Source: CAYVWB01 sp964455395 (GTDB lineage: Bacteria > Desulfobacterota > Desulfovibrionia > Desulfovibrionales > Desulfovibrionaceae). From it: a stretch of DNA of 64,000 nt. The notes beneath the pieces were generated by a model. The model was given only the letters and a program-made list of their open reading frames with translations. It searched no databases and was not told where the DNA came from. Made by a program: the position numbers and the translations under genes. Shown here in pieces: positions 18,291 to 26,666 of the stretch (positions are counted from its first letter, which is position 1; the number at the start of each line of letters is the position of its first letter). Location: assembly GCA_964455395.1 (NCBI GenBank), contig CAYVWB010000014.1, forward strand, positions 14,632-78,631, written 5' to 3'.

Positions 18291-18489
18291 TGGTTTCGCT
18301 CGACAGCCGCGGCGATCTCAAGTAAATTGGACGTATTGACTTTTCCCGAAAGGCGACGCGACGTCCATGGGGGAGCGCGCGCCATGCGGGAGCAGTACGC
18401 CCGCGTGGATCTGCGCGTTCCGCGAGAAGCAACGTGCGCCCGCAGAAATGGCGAGAAGCTGCGACCATTTGCGGAACACGGGAGGGACG

Positions 18490-19020
18490 ATGTCGCAACG
18501 TCAATTCGCCGAAGCCATCTGCTATCGCTGTGGCTTCCAACGCAAGACGCCCGCCGGCCTCCATGGTCACAAGGGCCGCTGTCCACAGTGCGGGGAGGTG
18601 GTGGACATCCTGCTGGAGCACCCCCGCGACCGGCGGCGCTCCGCCCGCTACGCCTGCAAGGATTGCTACGCCTACCTGGGGCCCATCATCGGCAGCGTGC
18701 CTCTGGTTGACGTGAGCGAAGGGGGCGTGGCCATGGACGGGTCCGCCAGCGAATACCCCTTCTTCGCAGGCAAGCGCTTGAACATCACCCTGGAGCACGG
18801 CGGCGAAACCGTGGTCGAGAACCTCGAGGGGGAAGTCGTCGGAGTGGGCAGCAAGAAGGTCTCCGTGTGCTACCGCCTGGAGGCGGAGGAAGTGCGCCGC
18901 ATCGCCAAGCTGGGCCTGGAGACGATCATCGCCCGGGATCAGTACGGCGACGCCGACAATATCCGCATCGTGGATCTCGATACGCACAAGCTCAAGCTCC
19001 GCGAACACGACCTCTTCTGA
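18490..19020 (+). CDS. PilZ-domain protein with N-terminal zinc ribbon
   Basis: A 176-residue protein. Residues 11-36 form a four-cysteine zinc ribbon (CYRCG...CPQCG). A PilZ-like region follows, with RRRSARYACKDCYAYLG (about 48-64; RxxxR-type c-di-GMP site) and VDVSEGGVAM (about 73-82; the D/NxSxxG part). Two further cysteines (CKDC) fall in the PilZ N-terminal segment. It should bind c-di-GMP (inference from motif) while the ribbon contacts a partner or nucleic acid. GGGAGGG precedes the ATG. It is followed after 43 bases by bacteriohemerythrin and convergent with a GGDEF gene. Confidence 0.82.
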   Translation: MSQRQFAEAICYRCGFQRKTPAGLHGHKGRCPQCGEVVDILLEHPRDRRRSARYACKDCYAYLGPIIGSVPLVDVSEGGVAMDGSASEYPFFAGKRLNITLEHGGETVVENLEGEVVGVGSKKVSVCYRLEAEEVRRIAKLGLETIIARDQYGDADNIRIVDLDTHKLKLREHDLF

Positions 19021-19063
19021 TGCAGAAGCCTGCGCTGTCGCCAGTCGAACGCAAGGAACGCGC

Positions 19064-19471
19064 ATGACTGCATTGCGTTGGGACGCCAGCCTGGAGCTCG
19101 GTGTGGATTCCATCGACAGACAACACAAGCGCCTGGTGGAGCTCGCCAGCCGTGTCGTGGACGCTGTGCGGCAAGGCAAGTCTCGCGAGTCTGTCTCCGG
19201 CGTGATGACGCAGCTGCGCGAATACACCGTCGCCCACTTCAATGATGAAGAGACGCACATGCTTGCGCGAGGGTATCCCGGATTGGCGGCGCACCAGCAG
19301 GAGCACAAGCGGCTGGTGGCTGCGGTGAAACTGCATCAACGCAGCATCTTCATGGGGCAGCTGGTGGGGTTCGAGGAAGTACGAGACCTGTTGAAAGCGT
19401 GGTTGCTTGACCATATTCTGCAACGGGATATGGAATACAAGCAGTGGCTGGACGCCAACGACGCATCATGA
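19064..19471 (+). CDS. Bacteriohemerythrin
   Basis: A 135-residue single-domain hemerythrin, an oxygen-binding di-iron protein common in microaerophiles and Desulfovibrio. Ligand motifs are all present: WDASLELGVDSIDRQHKRL at the start, HFNDEETHM, HQQEHKRL and DHILQRDMEY near the end. There is no fused signalling domain. It follows the PilZ gene by 43 bases and is convergent with the GGDEF gene, so oxygen sensing and c-di-GMP genes sit side by side. Confidence 0.93.
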   Translation: MTALRWDASLELGVDSIDRQHKRLVELASRVVDAVRQGKSRESVSGVMTQLREYTVAHFNDEETHMLARGYPGLAAHQQEHKRLVAAVKLHQRSIFMGQLVGFEEVRDLLKAWLLDHILQRDMEYKQWLDANDAS

Positions 19472-19518
19472 GACGTACCGCTGTGTAGACTGGAAACTCG
19501 TGTTTCTCCATTACGAAG

Positions 19519-20472
19519 TCAACTAACGCCGTTGCTCTGTTCGTCTTCCGGCATCTTGCAGGTAGAATCCACCTTGACGCAGTTGCGTCCCGCCTTCTTG
19601 CACAGATACATCAGTTGATCGGCGCGGCCGATGCATGTCTCCACCGAATCGTCCGACCGCACCAAGGTGGCGCCGATGGAGATCGTCGTCTGGATGACGC
19701 CGCGAGGGGTCCGGATGTCCGTGAACTCCACCAGAGCGCGCAGCCGATGCGCGATGCGCTGCAGCTCGAAGATGTCGTTGACATGCGGCATGACCAACAC
19801 GAATTCCTCGCCGCCCCAGCGTCCCACCATGTCGAAGGAGCGGGCGTTGCCGGTCAGCGTTTTGGCGATGGAGACGAGCACGGCGTCGCCAGCGTCGTGG
19901 CCGTAGGTGTCGTTGACGCGCTTGAAGTGATCGATGTCGATGAAAAGCAAGCCGAAAGGCCAGCCGTAGCGTTTGGCTTCATCGAAGCGCTGCTGCAACG
20001 TGGCCTCCACCAGCTGGCGGTTGCCCAGGCCTGTCAGGTAGTCCGTGAGGCTCGCTTGGGTGAGTCGGGCGATGTGCTCCAACGCGGCCACGTGTTCCCG
20101 ATTGTCCGAAAACGTTTCCACAGCGCCGATCACCTCGCCGTCGTCGTTGAATATCGGCGCAATGCGCACCCGCACGGGCAAGCGGAAGCCGTCCTTGTGG
20201 TGCAGCCAGACGTTGGCTTCACGCGACTCGCCGTCCTGGAGCGTTTTCGCCAAGGGGCACATGGTGAGGCAAAGCTGCACGCCGTCGTCATTCACGTGGC
20301 GGAGGATGTTGTCTTGGCAGTGCTTGCCTGTCACGATGGGGGCTGAGTACCCTGTCAAGCGTTCAGCGCCCTTGTTCCAATAGAGAATGGTGCGTTGCTT
20401 GTCCACGAAGTAGACGCCATCGGAAAGATTGTCGAGTAATGTATGGAAAAAGGCGTCCTGAAGTTGGCGCAT
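19519..20472 (-). CDS. PAS-GGDEF diguanylate cyclase
   Basis: A 317-residue cytoplasmic protein: PAS domain about residues 8-125 (GVYFVDKQRTILYWNKGAE) and GGDEF domain about 145-305. The active-site motif is GGEEF, and an RxxD inhibitory site (RSFD) lies five residues before it, so product inhibition is expected. It makes c-di-GMP from two GTP. ATG 20472 has AAGGA upstream; longer in-frame starts add low-complexity sequence. The Cys-containing PAS segment LCLTMCPLAKTL may bind a ligand or metal (inference). Confidence 0.93.
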   Translation of the reverse strand: MRQLQDAFFHTLLDNLSDGVYFVDKQRTILYWNKGAERLTGYSAPIVTGKHCQDNILRHVNDDGVQLCLTMCPLAKTLQDGESREANVWLHHKDGFRLPVRVRIAPIFNDDGEVIGAVETFSDNREHVAALEHIARLTQASLTDYLTGLGNRQLVEATLQQRFDEAKRYGWPFGLLFIDIDHFKRVNDTYGHDAGDAVLVSIAKTLTGNARSFDMVGRWGGEEFVLVMPHVNDIFELQRIAHRLRALVEFTDIRTPRGVIQTTISIGATLVRSDDSVETCIGRADQLMYLCKKAGRNCVKVDSTCKMPEDEQSNGVS

Positions 20473-20756
20473 GTGGTCGATCCTTGCGAGTATGGCGCCG
20501 CGTGCTGAGAGTTGAAGCGTCGGAGTGGAGCATGCACGGCGTGCGGCGGCGCATTTTCTCTGTACTCCATACGCATGCATGTGGCAAGCGTTGCAGAAAA
20601 TCCAAGGTGAAGTGGCGCTGACGTGCTGTTGCGTTGTCGTCGATTCCTTGCGAATGGACGTCATCGGAATGTTGTCGCTCCGTTGCAAGGCGGCGTTGCA
20701 GAGAACCGGAGCGCATGCTGCATCGTGTTGCAGGAGCAAGGAGCGTCTGCGCGCGC

Positions 20757-21386
20757 TCAAGGCGGCGGCAGCGAGAAGGGCGGCCTCACGGGGCGTGTGG
20801 GTGGGCGCGGCGTGGGCTGGGTGATCGGCGACGATGGCGTTTTCCGCCGCTGTTTCTTCCGGAGTTCCTCTTGCTTGATTGCCTCTTGCTTGCGACGCAT
20901 CTTGTCGCGCTTGGTCAAAAGCTTCAACAGCAAGTGGCGGTCGTAGGCGTTCAGGCTGTCGTCGTCGGGGTCTTGCGCTTCTTCGTGGGTGAGGCCTTCG
21001 ATGCGTCTGTCCATGGCCTCCAGCTGCGCGTCCATGGCCTCCAGTTTGCGTTGCAGGGCTTCCCGCTCGGCCTGTTCCCGCTCCAGCCTCTTCTGCAACG
21101 CCTCTTGTCGAGCCTGCTCGCGGCGTGCTTCTTCGCGACGCTGCTTTTCGGCGCGGCGTTCGGCGCGCTCCTCGGGAGTCAGCGGCGGCGGCGCAGGGAG
21201 TTCTTCGGTTCGCTGCGTTCCGTCGGGCTCCCGCCACTGGATGACGTTGCGTTGCGCATGACCCGGCAGGGGGCCGACCCACGCCACAACTAGCGAAATC
21301 ACGAAAAGCAGCGCCAGCCCAGGCCAGCCCGCCAACAGACGCCGTTGCGGATGCGACCGGGCGCGCAGAGGCGGCGTCTCCTTCAC
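20757..21386 (-). CDS. Membrane-anchored coiled-coil protein, unknown function
   Basis: Not recognised. The 209-residue product has one membrane segment (about 18-38) and a short VIQWREPDGTQ motif. A strongly charged coiled coil (about 68-130, 155-190; Glu/Arg/Gln) follows, and the tail is Pro-rich. Its ATG overlaps the stop of the gene at 21383-22057 by four bases, so the two are a coupled pair with similar coiled-coil character. They may form an envelope scaffold (inference). Confidence 0.65.
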   Translation of the reverse strand: MKETPPLRARSHPQRRLLAGWPGLALLFVISLVVAWVGPLPGHAQRNVIQWREPDGTQRTEELPAPPPLTPEERAERRAEKQRREEARREQARQEALQKRLEREQAEREALQRKLEAMDAQLEAMDRRIEGLTHEEAQDPDDDSLNAYDRHLLLKLLTKRDKMRRKQEAIKQEELRKKQRRKTPSSPITQPTPRPPTRPVRPPFSLPPP

Positions 21387-22057
21387 GGCGAGGCCTGAAG
21401 CGTCTTGAGACGCTCCTTGAGGGCGTCGCGTTTCGCCGTCATGGTGTCGTGTTTCGCGCGCAACACCTCAAGTTCGTCCTCGAGTTTGTTGATCATCTTG
21501 GTGTAGATGACTTTCTTCTGATGATACTGAAGGTTGCGGGACCGCAGCACGGTGCGCTTCTGGATTTCCGCTTCCTTCTCGGCGATCTCCTTCTCCAGCG
21601 CGGCCATCTCGGCGTCCAATGTTCTCAGCTCCGCGCGAATGTCCGTGCGTTCCTTGCGGTCCTCACGTTCCTGCCGGCGTTGCTCGAAGGCTTCACGCAG
21701 CCGCTCCGTCTTGCTCGCGGCGGGCGTTTCTGTCACGGTCTTCTGGCTGGAAGCGGGGGGATGCGCAATGATGCCCGCCTCCACTTCCGGATCGATGGCG
21801 CCGGACCGGGCGGGATCGCCCACATCCGCCGCGCCTGGAGCGGCCCTTTCGGGGGGCGGCGCCGAAGGGGCGCGGGGCTGCACGTCCAGCCCATCCAGAT
21901 CCACGGCCTTGGCGTCGCCGTCCTTGTCGTAGACGATGATTTCGTTTTCCTGCGTCGTCGGCGGCGCGACGGGGAGCGACTCCGCCCTCGCGGAGATGGA
22001 CCACGCCGCCACCACGACGGCGACGAGGAGGAGTCTGAAAACCATGATCTTTTTCAT
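21383..22057 (-). CDS. Secreted coiled-coil protein, unknown function
   Basis: Not recognised. The 224-residue product starts MKKIMVFRLLLVAVVVAAWS, a signal peptide with a likely cleavage after ARA near residue 25. A Pro/Ala-rich middle is followed by a long coiled coil (about 115-220, with LRTLDAEMAALEKEIAEKEA). The short IVYDKDGDAKAVDLDGL block near residue 43 is the only globular-looking part. It is coupled to the next coiled-coil gene by an ATGA overlap and divergent from the beta-barrel-like gene at 22200. Confidence 0.65.
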   Translation of the reverse strand: MKKIMVFRLLLVAVVVAAWSISARAESLPVAPPTTQENEIIVYDKDGDAKAVDLDGLDVQPRAPSAPPPERAAPGAADVGDPARSGAIDPEVEAGIIAHPPASSQKTVTETPAASKTERLREAFEQRRQEREDRKERTDIRAELRTLDAEMAALEKEIAEKEAEIQKRTVLRSRNLQYHQKKVIYTKMINKLEDELEVLRAKHDTMTAKRDALKERLKTLQASP

Positions 22058-22199
22058 GAGGAAGCGCTCCCTGGCTTGGCGCGAGCCGCGCGAGAATGAG
22101 TGCAACAGCGTACCACCCCGGCGCACAAAGAGGCAAGGCGAAGCAGCGATTTTTCATGCAGGCAAGACGGGTATTGCACAGGCGGTCGTGAGGACTGTC

Positions 22200-23168
22200 A
22201 TGGGGCTTGCGTGTTTCGTCTTCATGATCGGCGCCATGCAGACGGCGCACGCCCTGGCCGTCGAGACCGGCTCGCCGCAGGACGTGGCTCCCCACGACGG
22301 CTCCTCGGCGAACGCTTCGGTCCCTCCCGCGGGCGAGACCCCAGCCGGTCAGCCAACCGGTCAGCCAACCGGTCAGCCAAGCGATCAGGCCAGCCAGGGC
22401 CGCGACCGGTTCCGCGTGACTCTCACAGGCCGCACGCTCACCCTGGACGAACTCGCCGAGCCACTCACGGACACGCCCACCGCAGCGCTGCAGCCGGTCG
22501 GGCCGGGCTGGTCCCGGCGTTGGCGCCAGCAGGACGCCTACGTCACCCTGTCCTACGCCGTGGTCGACGCGCCCTGGGTGACGCTCGGCCCGGCGTTCCA
22601 CCTCGGGGTGAGTCGAGGCGAGTTCCTGGCGCGTAATCCGCTGGAATCATTTTATGAACGATGGGAGACGGAGTCCGCTTTCCTCTGGGGGCCAGGCGTA
22701 TGGCTGGAGCTCCGCACGGCGCGCGACACGGGGCCGTTCTTTCGCGGGCGGTTGGACTATTTCCAGGCCGAAACCGGCGAAGCCGACGAGACCGTGGGCG
22801 ACGACCGCGGCGGCGGCGCGGCCGCCAACCGCTACGCTTTCTTCCGGTGGCGGCGTACGGAGGCGAGCCTTGTCGCGGGGTGGCGCTTTCCCGCCGTGGA
22901 GGCCTGGGCCGGAGCGCGGTGGCGGTATTTTCGGCTGGAGAAGACCCTGACCCACGCCATTCCGGAGACGGCCGGCGCAGGGATGGAGGCGCTGCAGGTG
23001 GTGCGGGCGCTGAACTCCAGGCCGGGTCGCTTCGCCTACGAAACGCGTCGGCCGTGGCTGGCCGTGGTGGGCGCGCGGTGGCGTCCCGTGGAATCGCTGG
23101 CGGTGGAGGGCGAGGTCTCCCTGGGGCGGGACCTGGACGCTCTTCTGCGGGTGAGCGCCTCGTTCTGA
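22200..23168 (+). CDS. Exported, probably outer-membrane beta-barrel protein
   Basis: A 322-residue product with an N-terminal signal peptide (MGLACFVFMIGAMQTAHALA). A low-complexity linker with three perfect GQPT repeats follows, then alternating aromatic/polar strands (for example AWAGARWRYFRLEK, LAVVGARWRPVESLAVEGEV). It ends in VSASF, a terminal Phe as in outer-membrane barrels. No family could be named. A GTG at 22188 is an alternative start. It is divergent from the coiled-coil pair with a short spacer, which suggests a shared envelope task (inference). Confidence 0.65.
   Translation: MGLACFVFMIGAMQTAHALAVETGSPQDVAPHDGSSANASVPPAGETPAGQPTGQPTGQPSDQASQGRDRFRVTLTGRTLTLDELAEPLTDTPTAALQPVGPGWSRRWRQQDAYVTLSYAVVDAPWVTLGPAFHLGVSRGEFLARNPLESFYERWETESAFLWGPGVWLELRTARDTGPFFRGRLDYFQAETGEADETVGDDRGGGAAANRYAFFRWRRTEASLVAGWRFPAVEAWAGARWRYFRLEKTLTHAIPETAGAGMEALQVVRALNSRPGRFAYETRRPWLAVVGARWRPVESLAVEGEVSLGRDLDALLRVSASF
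22345..22380 (+). repeat. 12-bp in-frame tandem repeat, three perfect copies
   Basis: CCGGTCAGCCAA repeated at 22345, 22357 and 22369. It codes for the GQPT repeats in the linker of the barrel-like protein. In-frame and perfect, so copy number may vary between strains. Confidence 0.85.
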
Positions 23169-23245
23169 GCAAACGCGCGGCGTCTTCGTCACATCGGCGG
23201 GAAGGACGGCGGCGGGGCGCTTACCGTCCATCGGGGTGAGTGGCG

Positions 23246-24235
23246 TTATGAGTCGAAGCCGTTTTCAGCGTCCTCATCGAAGACGATGTTTTGCCGCTCG
23301 GTGAGGAGCCGGCGGATGGACTGGGCGAGGTCGCGCACGCCGGGCTTGGCGATCTGTTCGTCGGCGCCCACTTGTTCGCCTTTGTGCCGCAGGGCTTCGG
23401 AGACCAGAGAGGAGAACAGGATGACCGGCAACTTGGAGAGCTCGGGGTCGTCTTTCACCTGCTTGGTGAAGCTGTGGCCATCCATCACGGGCATCTCCAC
23501 GTCGGAGACGACGATGTTCAAGTAGTCGAGGACGGAGCCTTGGGCGGCTTTGGCTTTGTCGCGCAGGGCCTGGAGCAGTTCCAGGGCTTCCCGGCCGTCG
23601 TTGGCGGTGTGGACGGTGAACCCGGCTTTGATGAGGCCTTGGGTGAGGGTCTTGCGGACGGTGGAGGAGTCGTCCACGAAGAGGACGTTGATTTCGATGT
23701 CGCCTGCTCGGACTTCCTCGATGTCGTCGTGGCGGATGACGAGCTCGGGGCTCAAGCCGGCGATGATCTTCTCCATGTCCAGAATATAGGTGATGCGGTT
23801 TTCCATGTTCACCATACCGGTAATGCTCTCGCGGGCCAAGGTGAGTATGCTCATGTTCGGCGGGATTATTTCAGTCCAGCTCAAGCGGTGGATGCGATGG
23901 ATGAAGGAAACCACGAAACCATTGGTGACGTTGTTGAATTCCGAGACGATGACCTTGTTCGACGGCGCCTGCACCATGCGTTTGCCGAACCACAGGCTGA
24001 TGTCGATGACAGGGATGATGCGGTCGCGCAGACTGAACGCGCCCAACAGGCAGGGGTGCTTGGTTTCCGGCAGGGAAATGATCTCCGGCAGGGAGATGAT
24101 TTCCAGCACTTTGGCGGCGTTGATGCCATAGTAGACGGTGTAGGTGGAACCGTCGGGCTTGTATTGTTCGATGCCGAACTCGACGATTTCCAGTTCGTTG
24201 GTGCCGGATTCCAGAAGAATGTTGGTTTGCGACAT
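23246..24235 (-). CDS. cheV: Chemotaxis protein CheV (CheW-receiver fusion)
   Basis: A 329-residue scaffold linking chemoreceptors to CheA. The CheW-like domain spans about 15-170 (GINAAKVLEIISLPE, LRDRIIPVIDIS). The receiver domain spans about 190-320 with NVLFVDDSS, the phospho-acceptor Asp in VVSDVEMPVMDG, and the conserved Lys in QIAKPG. ATG 24235 is followed by MSQTNILLESGTNELEIVEF. No other chemotaxis gene is in the window. A weak promoter candidate lies at 24464-24492. Confidence 0.93.
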   Translation of the reverse strand: MSQTNILLESGTNELEIVEFGIEQYKPDGSTYTVYYGINAAKVLEIISLPEIISLPETKHPCLLGAFSLRDRIIPVIDISLWFGKRMVQAPSNKVIVSEFNNVTNGFVVSFIHRIHRLSWTEIIPPNMSILTLARESITGMVNMENRITYILDMEKIIAGLSPELVIRHDDIEEVRAGDIEINVLFVDDSSTVRKTLTQGLIKAGFTVHTANDGREALELLQALRDKAKAAQGSVLDYLNIVVSDVEMPVMDGHSFTKQVKDDPELSKLPVILFSSLVSEALRHKGEQVGADEQIAKPGVRDLAQSIRRLLTERQNIVFDEDAENGFDS

Positions 24236-24544
24236 GGTGACCTCGCAGGTGGTTGTCTCGGGGGAGCAAGCGGCGGCGGCCGCGGCGCGCCGGCGCACGA
24301 GCGGGCCTGTGAGCTGGACCCTTGCGCGCTCGGCGCATCACCTGAAGCTGCAGCCGGACATGCGCTTCGGGTGTCGCAGGCGATGCGCAGTCACGGTCTC
24401 ACGGTCGAGCCGGCTCTGGACACCGCCAGAGAGCCGCGCTGCGCGACGCTCCCTTCCAGAAAAACGTTACGCCTTGGTGGCGTTTGTGTAAAGTGTTCCC
24501 ATAGCTGAAAAATCCTCTCTCGCTTCGGGCGTGGGCGCTGTTCG
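24236..24544. other. Spacer between the EAL-HDOD and cheV genes
   Basis: No gene. On the minus strand a short hairpin (ACGCC/GGCGT) followed by AACGTTTTTC could end the EAL-HDOD transcript. The same bases overlap a promoter-like TTTACA-N17-TAACGT at 24464-24492. The half next to cheV is very GC-rich and shows nothing further. Confidence 0.5.
24464..24492 (-). promoter_or_regulatory. Possible sigma-70 promoter for cheV
   Basis: Minus-strand TTTACA, 17-base spacer, TAACGT, about 230 bases before the cheV start. It overlaps a small hairpin, so only one of the two readings may be real. Confidence 0.35.
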
Positions 24545-25801
24545 TCATTCCATGCAGGACGCATACTCGCCGGACCACACCAGCGCAGCCGCATAAGCAT
24601 CCACGGTCTGGTCCGGGTCCATGCGCAACTGTTCGCTGAGGGCGTCCGCCGTGTCGTAGTCCGCCATCTCCAGCGCCTGAACCAGCCGCAGCAGCCCGCC
24701 CAGGCGACTCTTCGGCTTGGTGTACCCTTCCTTGAGCTCGTCGGAGAGGGGCAGCTGCTTCACCACATCGCGCATGGGCGCTTCCAGCATGGCCTCCAGC
24801 AAGGAGAACATGCCGTACAGAAAGAGGCTTTCGCCATCCAGGGAGAAGCGCTTCAGCTGCGGCGCCAGCAGCTCGAAGAAGCGCGCGCGCGTCAGCGCCA
24901 TGGTGTAGAGCTCCGGCGACTTGTTCTCCCCGATCATGTCCGAGAGGATGACCATGCGCAGCCAGTACTTCAGCCGCTTCAAGCCCAACAGCATGATGGC
25001 GTGGCGCACGCTCGTCACTTCCACCGAAAAGGAGAACGCCGCGGAGTTCAGCAGCCGCAGCAGCCGGTACGAGACGCTGGGATCCAGACGAATGGCTTGA
25101 GCCAACTCGTCCGGCTCCACGTTGGGCTTCTCCATCTGATGGAGCAAGGCGAATTTGGTCTGCGAGGTGGCGGAGAGCTTCTTGCCAGAAAGGTTCTCAG
25201 GCTTGGCGAAGTAGTACCCCTGGAAGAGTTCGAACCCCAGCTCCTGCAGGAACTTCGCCTGGGGCTTGTTGTCCACCTTCTCCGCGAGCTTGATGGCCTT
25301 CTTGCCGCGGATGGAGTTGTAAAGACTTCGGATGTGGTCGGGCGTCTTGTTGAGCACGTCCACCTTGATGATGTCCGCCAGGTTCAGCAGCATTTCCGGC
25401 GCAAGGCGTTCGTCGAAGTCGTCCACAGCGAAGAGATAGCCTTCCTGTTTGAGCTCGATGATGGCCTCGTACAGCTCGTCGCTGGGCTCGAAGTCCTCCA
25501 GGATCTCGATGACGGTGACGCTTGGCGGCAACGCCCGAGGGAAACGCTGGATGATCATCCGGTCAGAAAAATTGATGAAGATCTTCTTTGTCTGATTGGT
25601 CAGCTCGTCCGAGCGGGTGAACCCGCAGCTGGCGACGCTGATGGTGGCGAAATCCGGCGCTTTGATATGGGCGCCGAGGTGGTCCGCCTTGTCCCGAAAG
25701 AGCAGCTCGTACCCCCAGACGGAGAGACGTGTATCCAGGATGGGCTGGCGCGCAAGATGGTAGGCGTGCGCTAAGCGTGGAGGGGGTAGGTCACTCGCCA
25801 T
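24545..25801 (-). CDS. EAL-HDOD signalling protein (CdgJ/YuxH type)
   Basis: A 418-residue protein. The EAL-like domain (about 15-200) has lost the catalytic signature: the EAL position reads ELL in WGYELLFRDK. It should therefore bind c-di-GMP or act as a scaffold without hydrolysing it (inference). The HDOD domain (about 205-400) has QAIRLDPSVSYRLLRLLNSA and the LLGLKRLKYWLRM block. Relatives (CdgJ in Vibrio) affect motility. It is divergent from the MarR gene. Confidence 0.88.
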   Translation of the reverse strand: MASDLPPPRLAHAYHLARQPILDTRLSVWGYELLFRDKADHLGAHIKAPDFATISVASCGFTRSDELTNQTKKIFINFSDRMIIQRFPRALPPSVTVIEILEDFEPSDELYEAIIELKQEGYLFAVDDFDERLAPEMLLNLADIIKVDVLNKTPDHIRSLYNSIRGKKAIKLAEKVDNKPQAKFLQELGFELFQGYYFAKPENLSGKKLSATSQTKFALLHQMEKPNVEPDELAQAIRLDPSVSYRLLRLLNSAAFSFSVEVTSVRHAIMLLGLKRLKYWLRMVILSDMIGENKSPELYTMALTRARFFELLAPQLKRFSLDGESLFLYGMFSLLEAMLEAPMRDVVKQLPLSDELKEGYTKPKSRLGGLLRLVQALEMADYDTADALSEQLRMDPDQTVDAYAAALVWSGEYASCME

Positions 25802-25992
25802 GGGTGAAGCTCCTCGGCGGGTCGAGAGGACCCCGCCTCGTCAGATTGCGTCCGACATGCGTCATGATACGTGAAGCACTACTCATGCCATCGCAATGTC
25901 AAGACTTCGTGACGCCATGGCCCTCCACGCGGCAAATCACGGTTGACACCGCGCTGCGCATGGCGCCACATGGGGTGGACGAAAGGAGCCCC

Positions 25993-26430
25993 ATGAGTCA
26001 GCCCAACCGCAATCTTCTTGAATGTTGTCTGTATTTTACCGCCAACTCCCTGGCGCGATCCGTCACCCGCATCGCGGAAGAGTCCTTTGGTCGGCTGGGC
26101 TTGGCGCCGTCGCATGCGTTCCTCGTCTCCCTGGTGGTGGAAACGCCGGGCATGTCGCAGAAAGCCCTGGCGGAACAGCTGCATCTCGCGCCGTCAACGG
26201 TCAGTCGCTTTGTGGACGCATTGGCGCGGCGGGGGCTGGTGGAAAAGCGGGGACAAGGCCGTAGCTCTCTGGTGTGGCCCACCACGGAGGGCGAGGCCTT
26301 GTCCCCGGCCATCCAGGCGGCATGGAAAGACATCTACCACCGATACAGCGCCGTGCTGGGCGAAGCCGAAGGCCAAGCCTTGACACGCGCGGCGGCCGAG
26401 GCGTGCGCCAAGCTGGACGCCGAGCCGTGA
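25993..26430 (+). CDS. MarR-family transcriptional regulator
   Basis: A 145-residue winged-helix regulator. The recognition region reads MSQKALAEQLHLAPSTVSRF and the wing follows with RGLVEKRGQGRSS. AAAGGAG precedes ATG 25993. The last nine codons and the stop are the first unit of a 40-bp tandem array (26401-26520). The ligand is unknown. The nearest gene downstream is the convergent acetolactate decarboxylase, which it might control (inference from proximity only). Confidence 0.88.
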   Translation: MSQPNRNLLECCLYFTANSLARSVTRIAEESFGRLGLAPSHAFLVSLVVETPGMSQKALAEQLHLAPSTVSRFVDALARRGLVEKRGQGRSSLVWPTTEGEALSPAIQAAWKDIYHRYSAVLGEAEGQALTRAAAEACAKLDAEP

Positions 26431-26520
26431 CGCCGCCATCGCGTGCGCCAAGCTGGACGCCGAGCCGTGACGCCTCCATCGCGTGCGCCAAGCTGGACGC
26501 CGAGCCGTGACGCCGCCATC
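26401..26520. repeat. 40-bp tandem repeat, three units, spanning the MarR stop codon
   Basis: Units at 26401-26440, 26441-26480 and 26481-26520 begin GCGTGCGCCAAGCTGGACGC. Units 1 and 3 are identical; unit 2 has one change (CGCCTCC for CGCCGCC). Unit 1 encodes the MarR C-terminus (ACAKLDAEP) and its TGA; units 2 and 3 lie beyond it. Near-identity points to recent slippage or duplication. The unit is 40 bases, not a multiple of three. Confidence 0.9.
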
Positions 26521-26666
26521 GCGCGCGCTGGCGCTGGCCTGTTGCATGACGCATCACAAAGCTGTTGGTGATGGCGATCTCGTGGCGCTGCATGCGCATG
26601 ACAAGCCGTAGCTCATGATGTTCTGCTCTGGATGAGCAGTGTTGCGTTGTGCATCAAGGTGTTGCG

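Noticed and set aside
24040..24110. Duplicated IISLPE motif in CheV as a tandem duplication
   Set aside because: CheW/CheV proteins normally read V/L-EII-x-LPEI-x-x-LP here, so the repeat is ordinary family sequence.
26401..26520. CRISPR array at the 40-bp repeats
   Set aside because: Units are directly tandem with no spacers, and the first unit is coding sequence of MarR.
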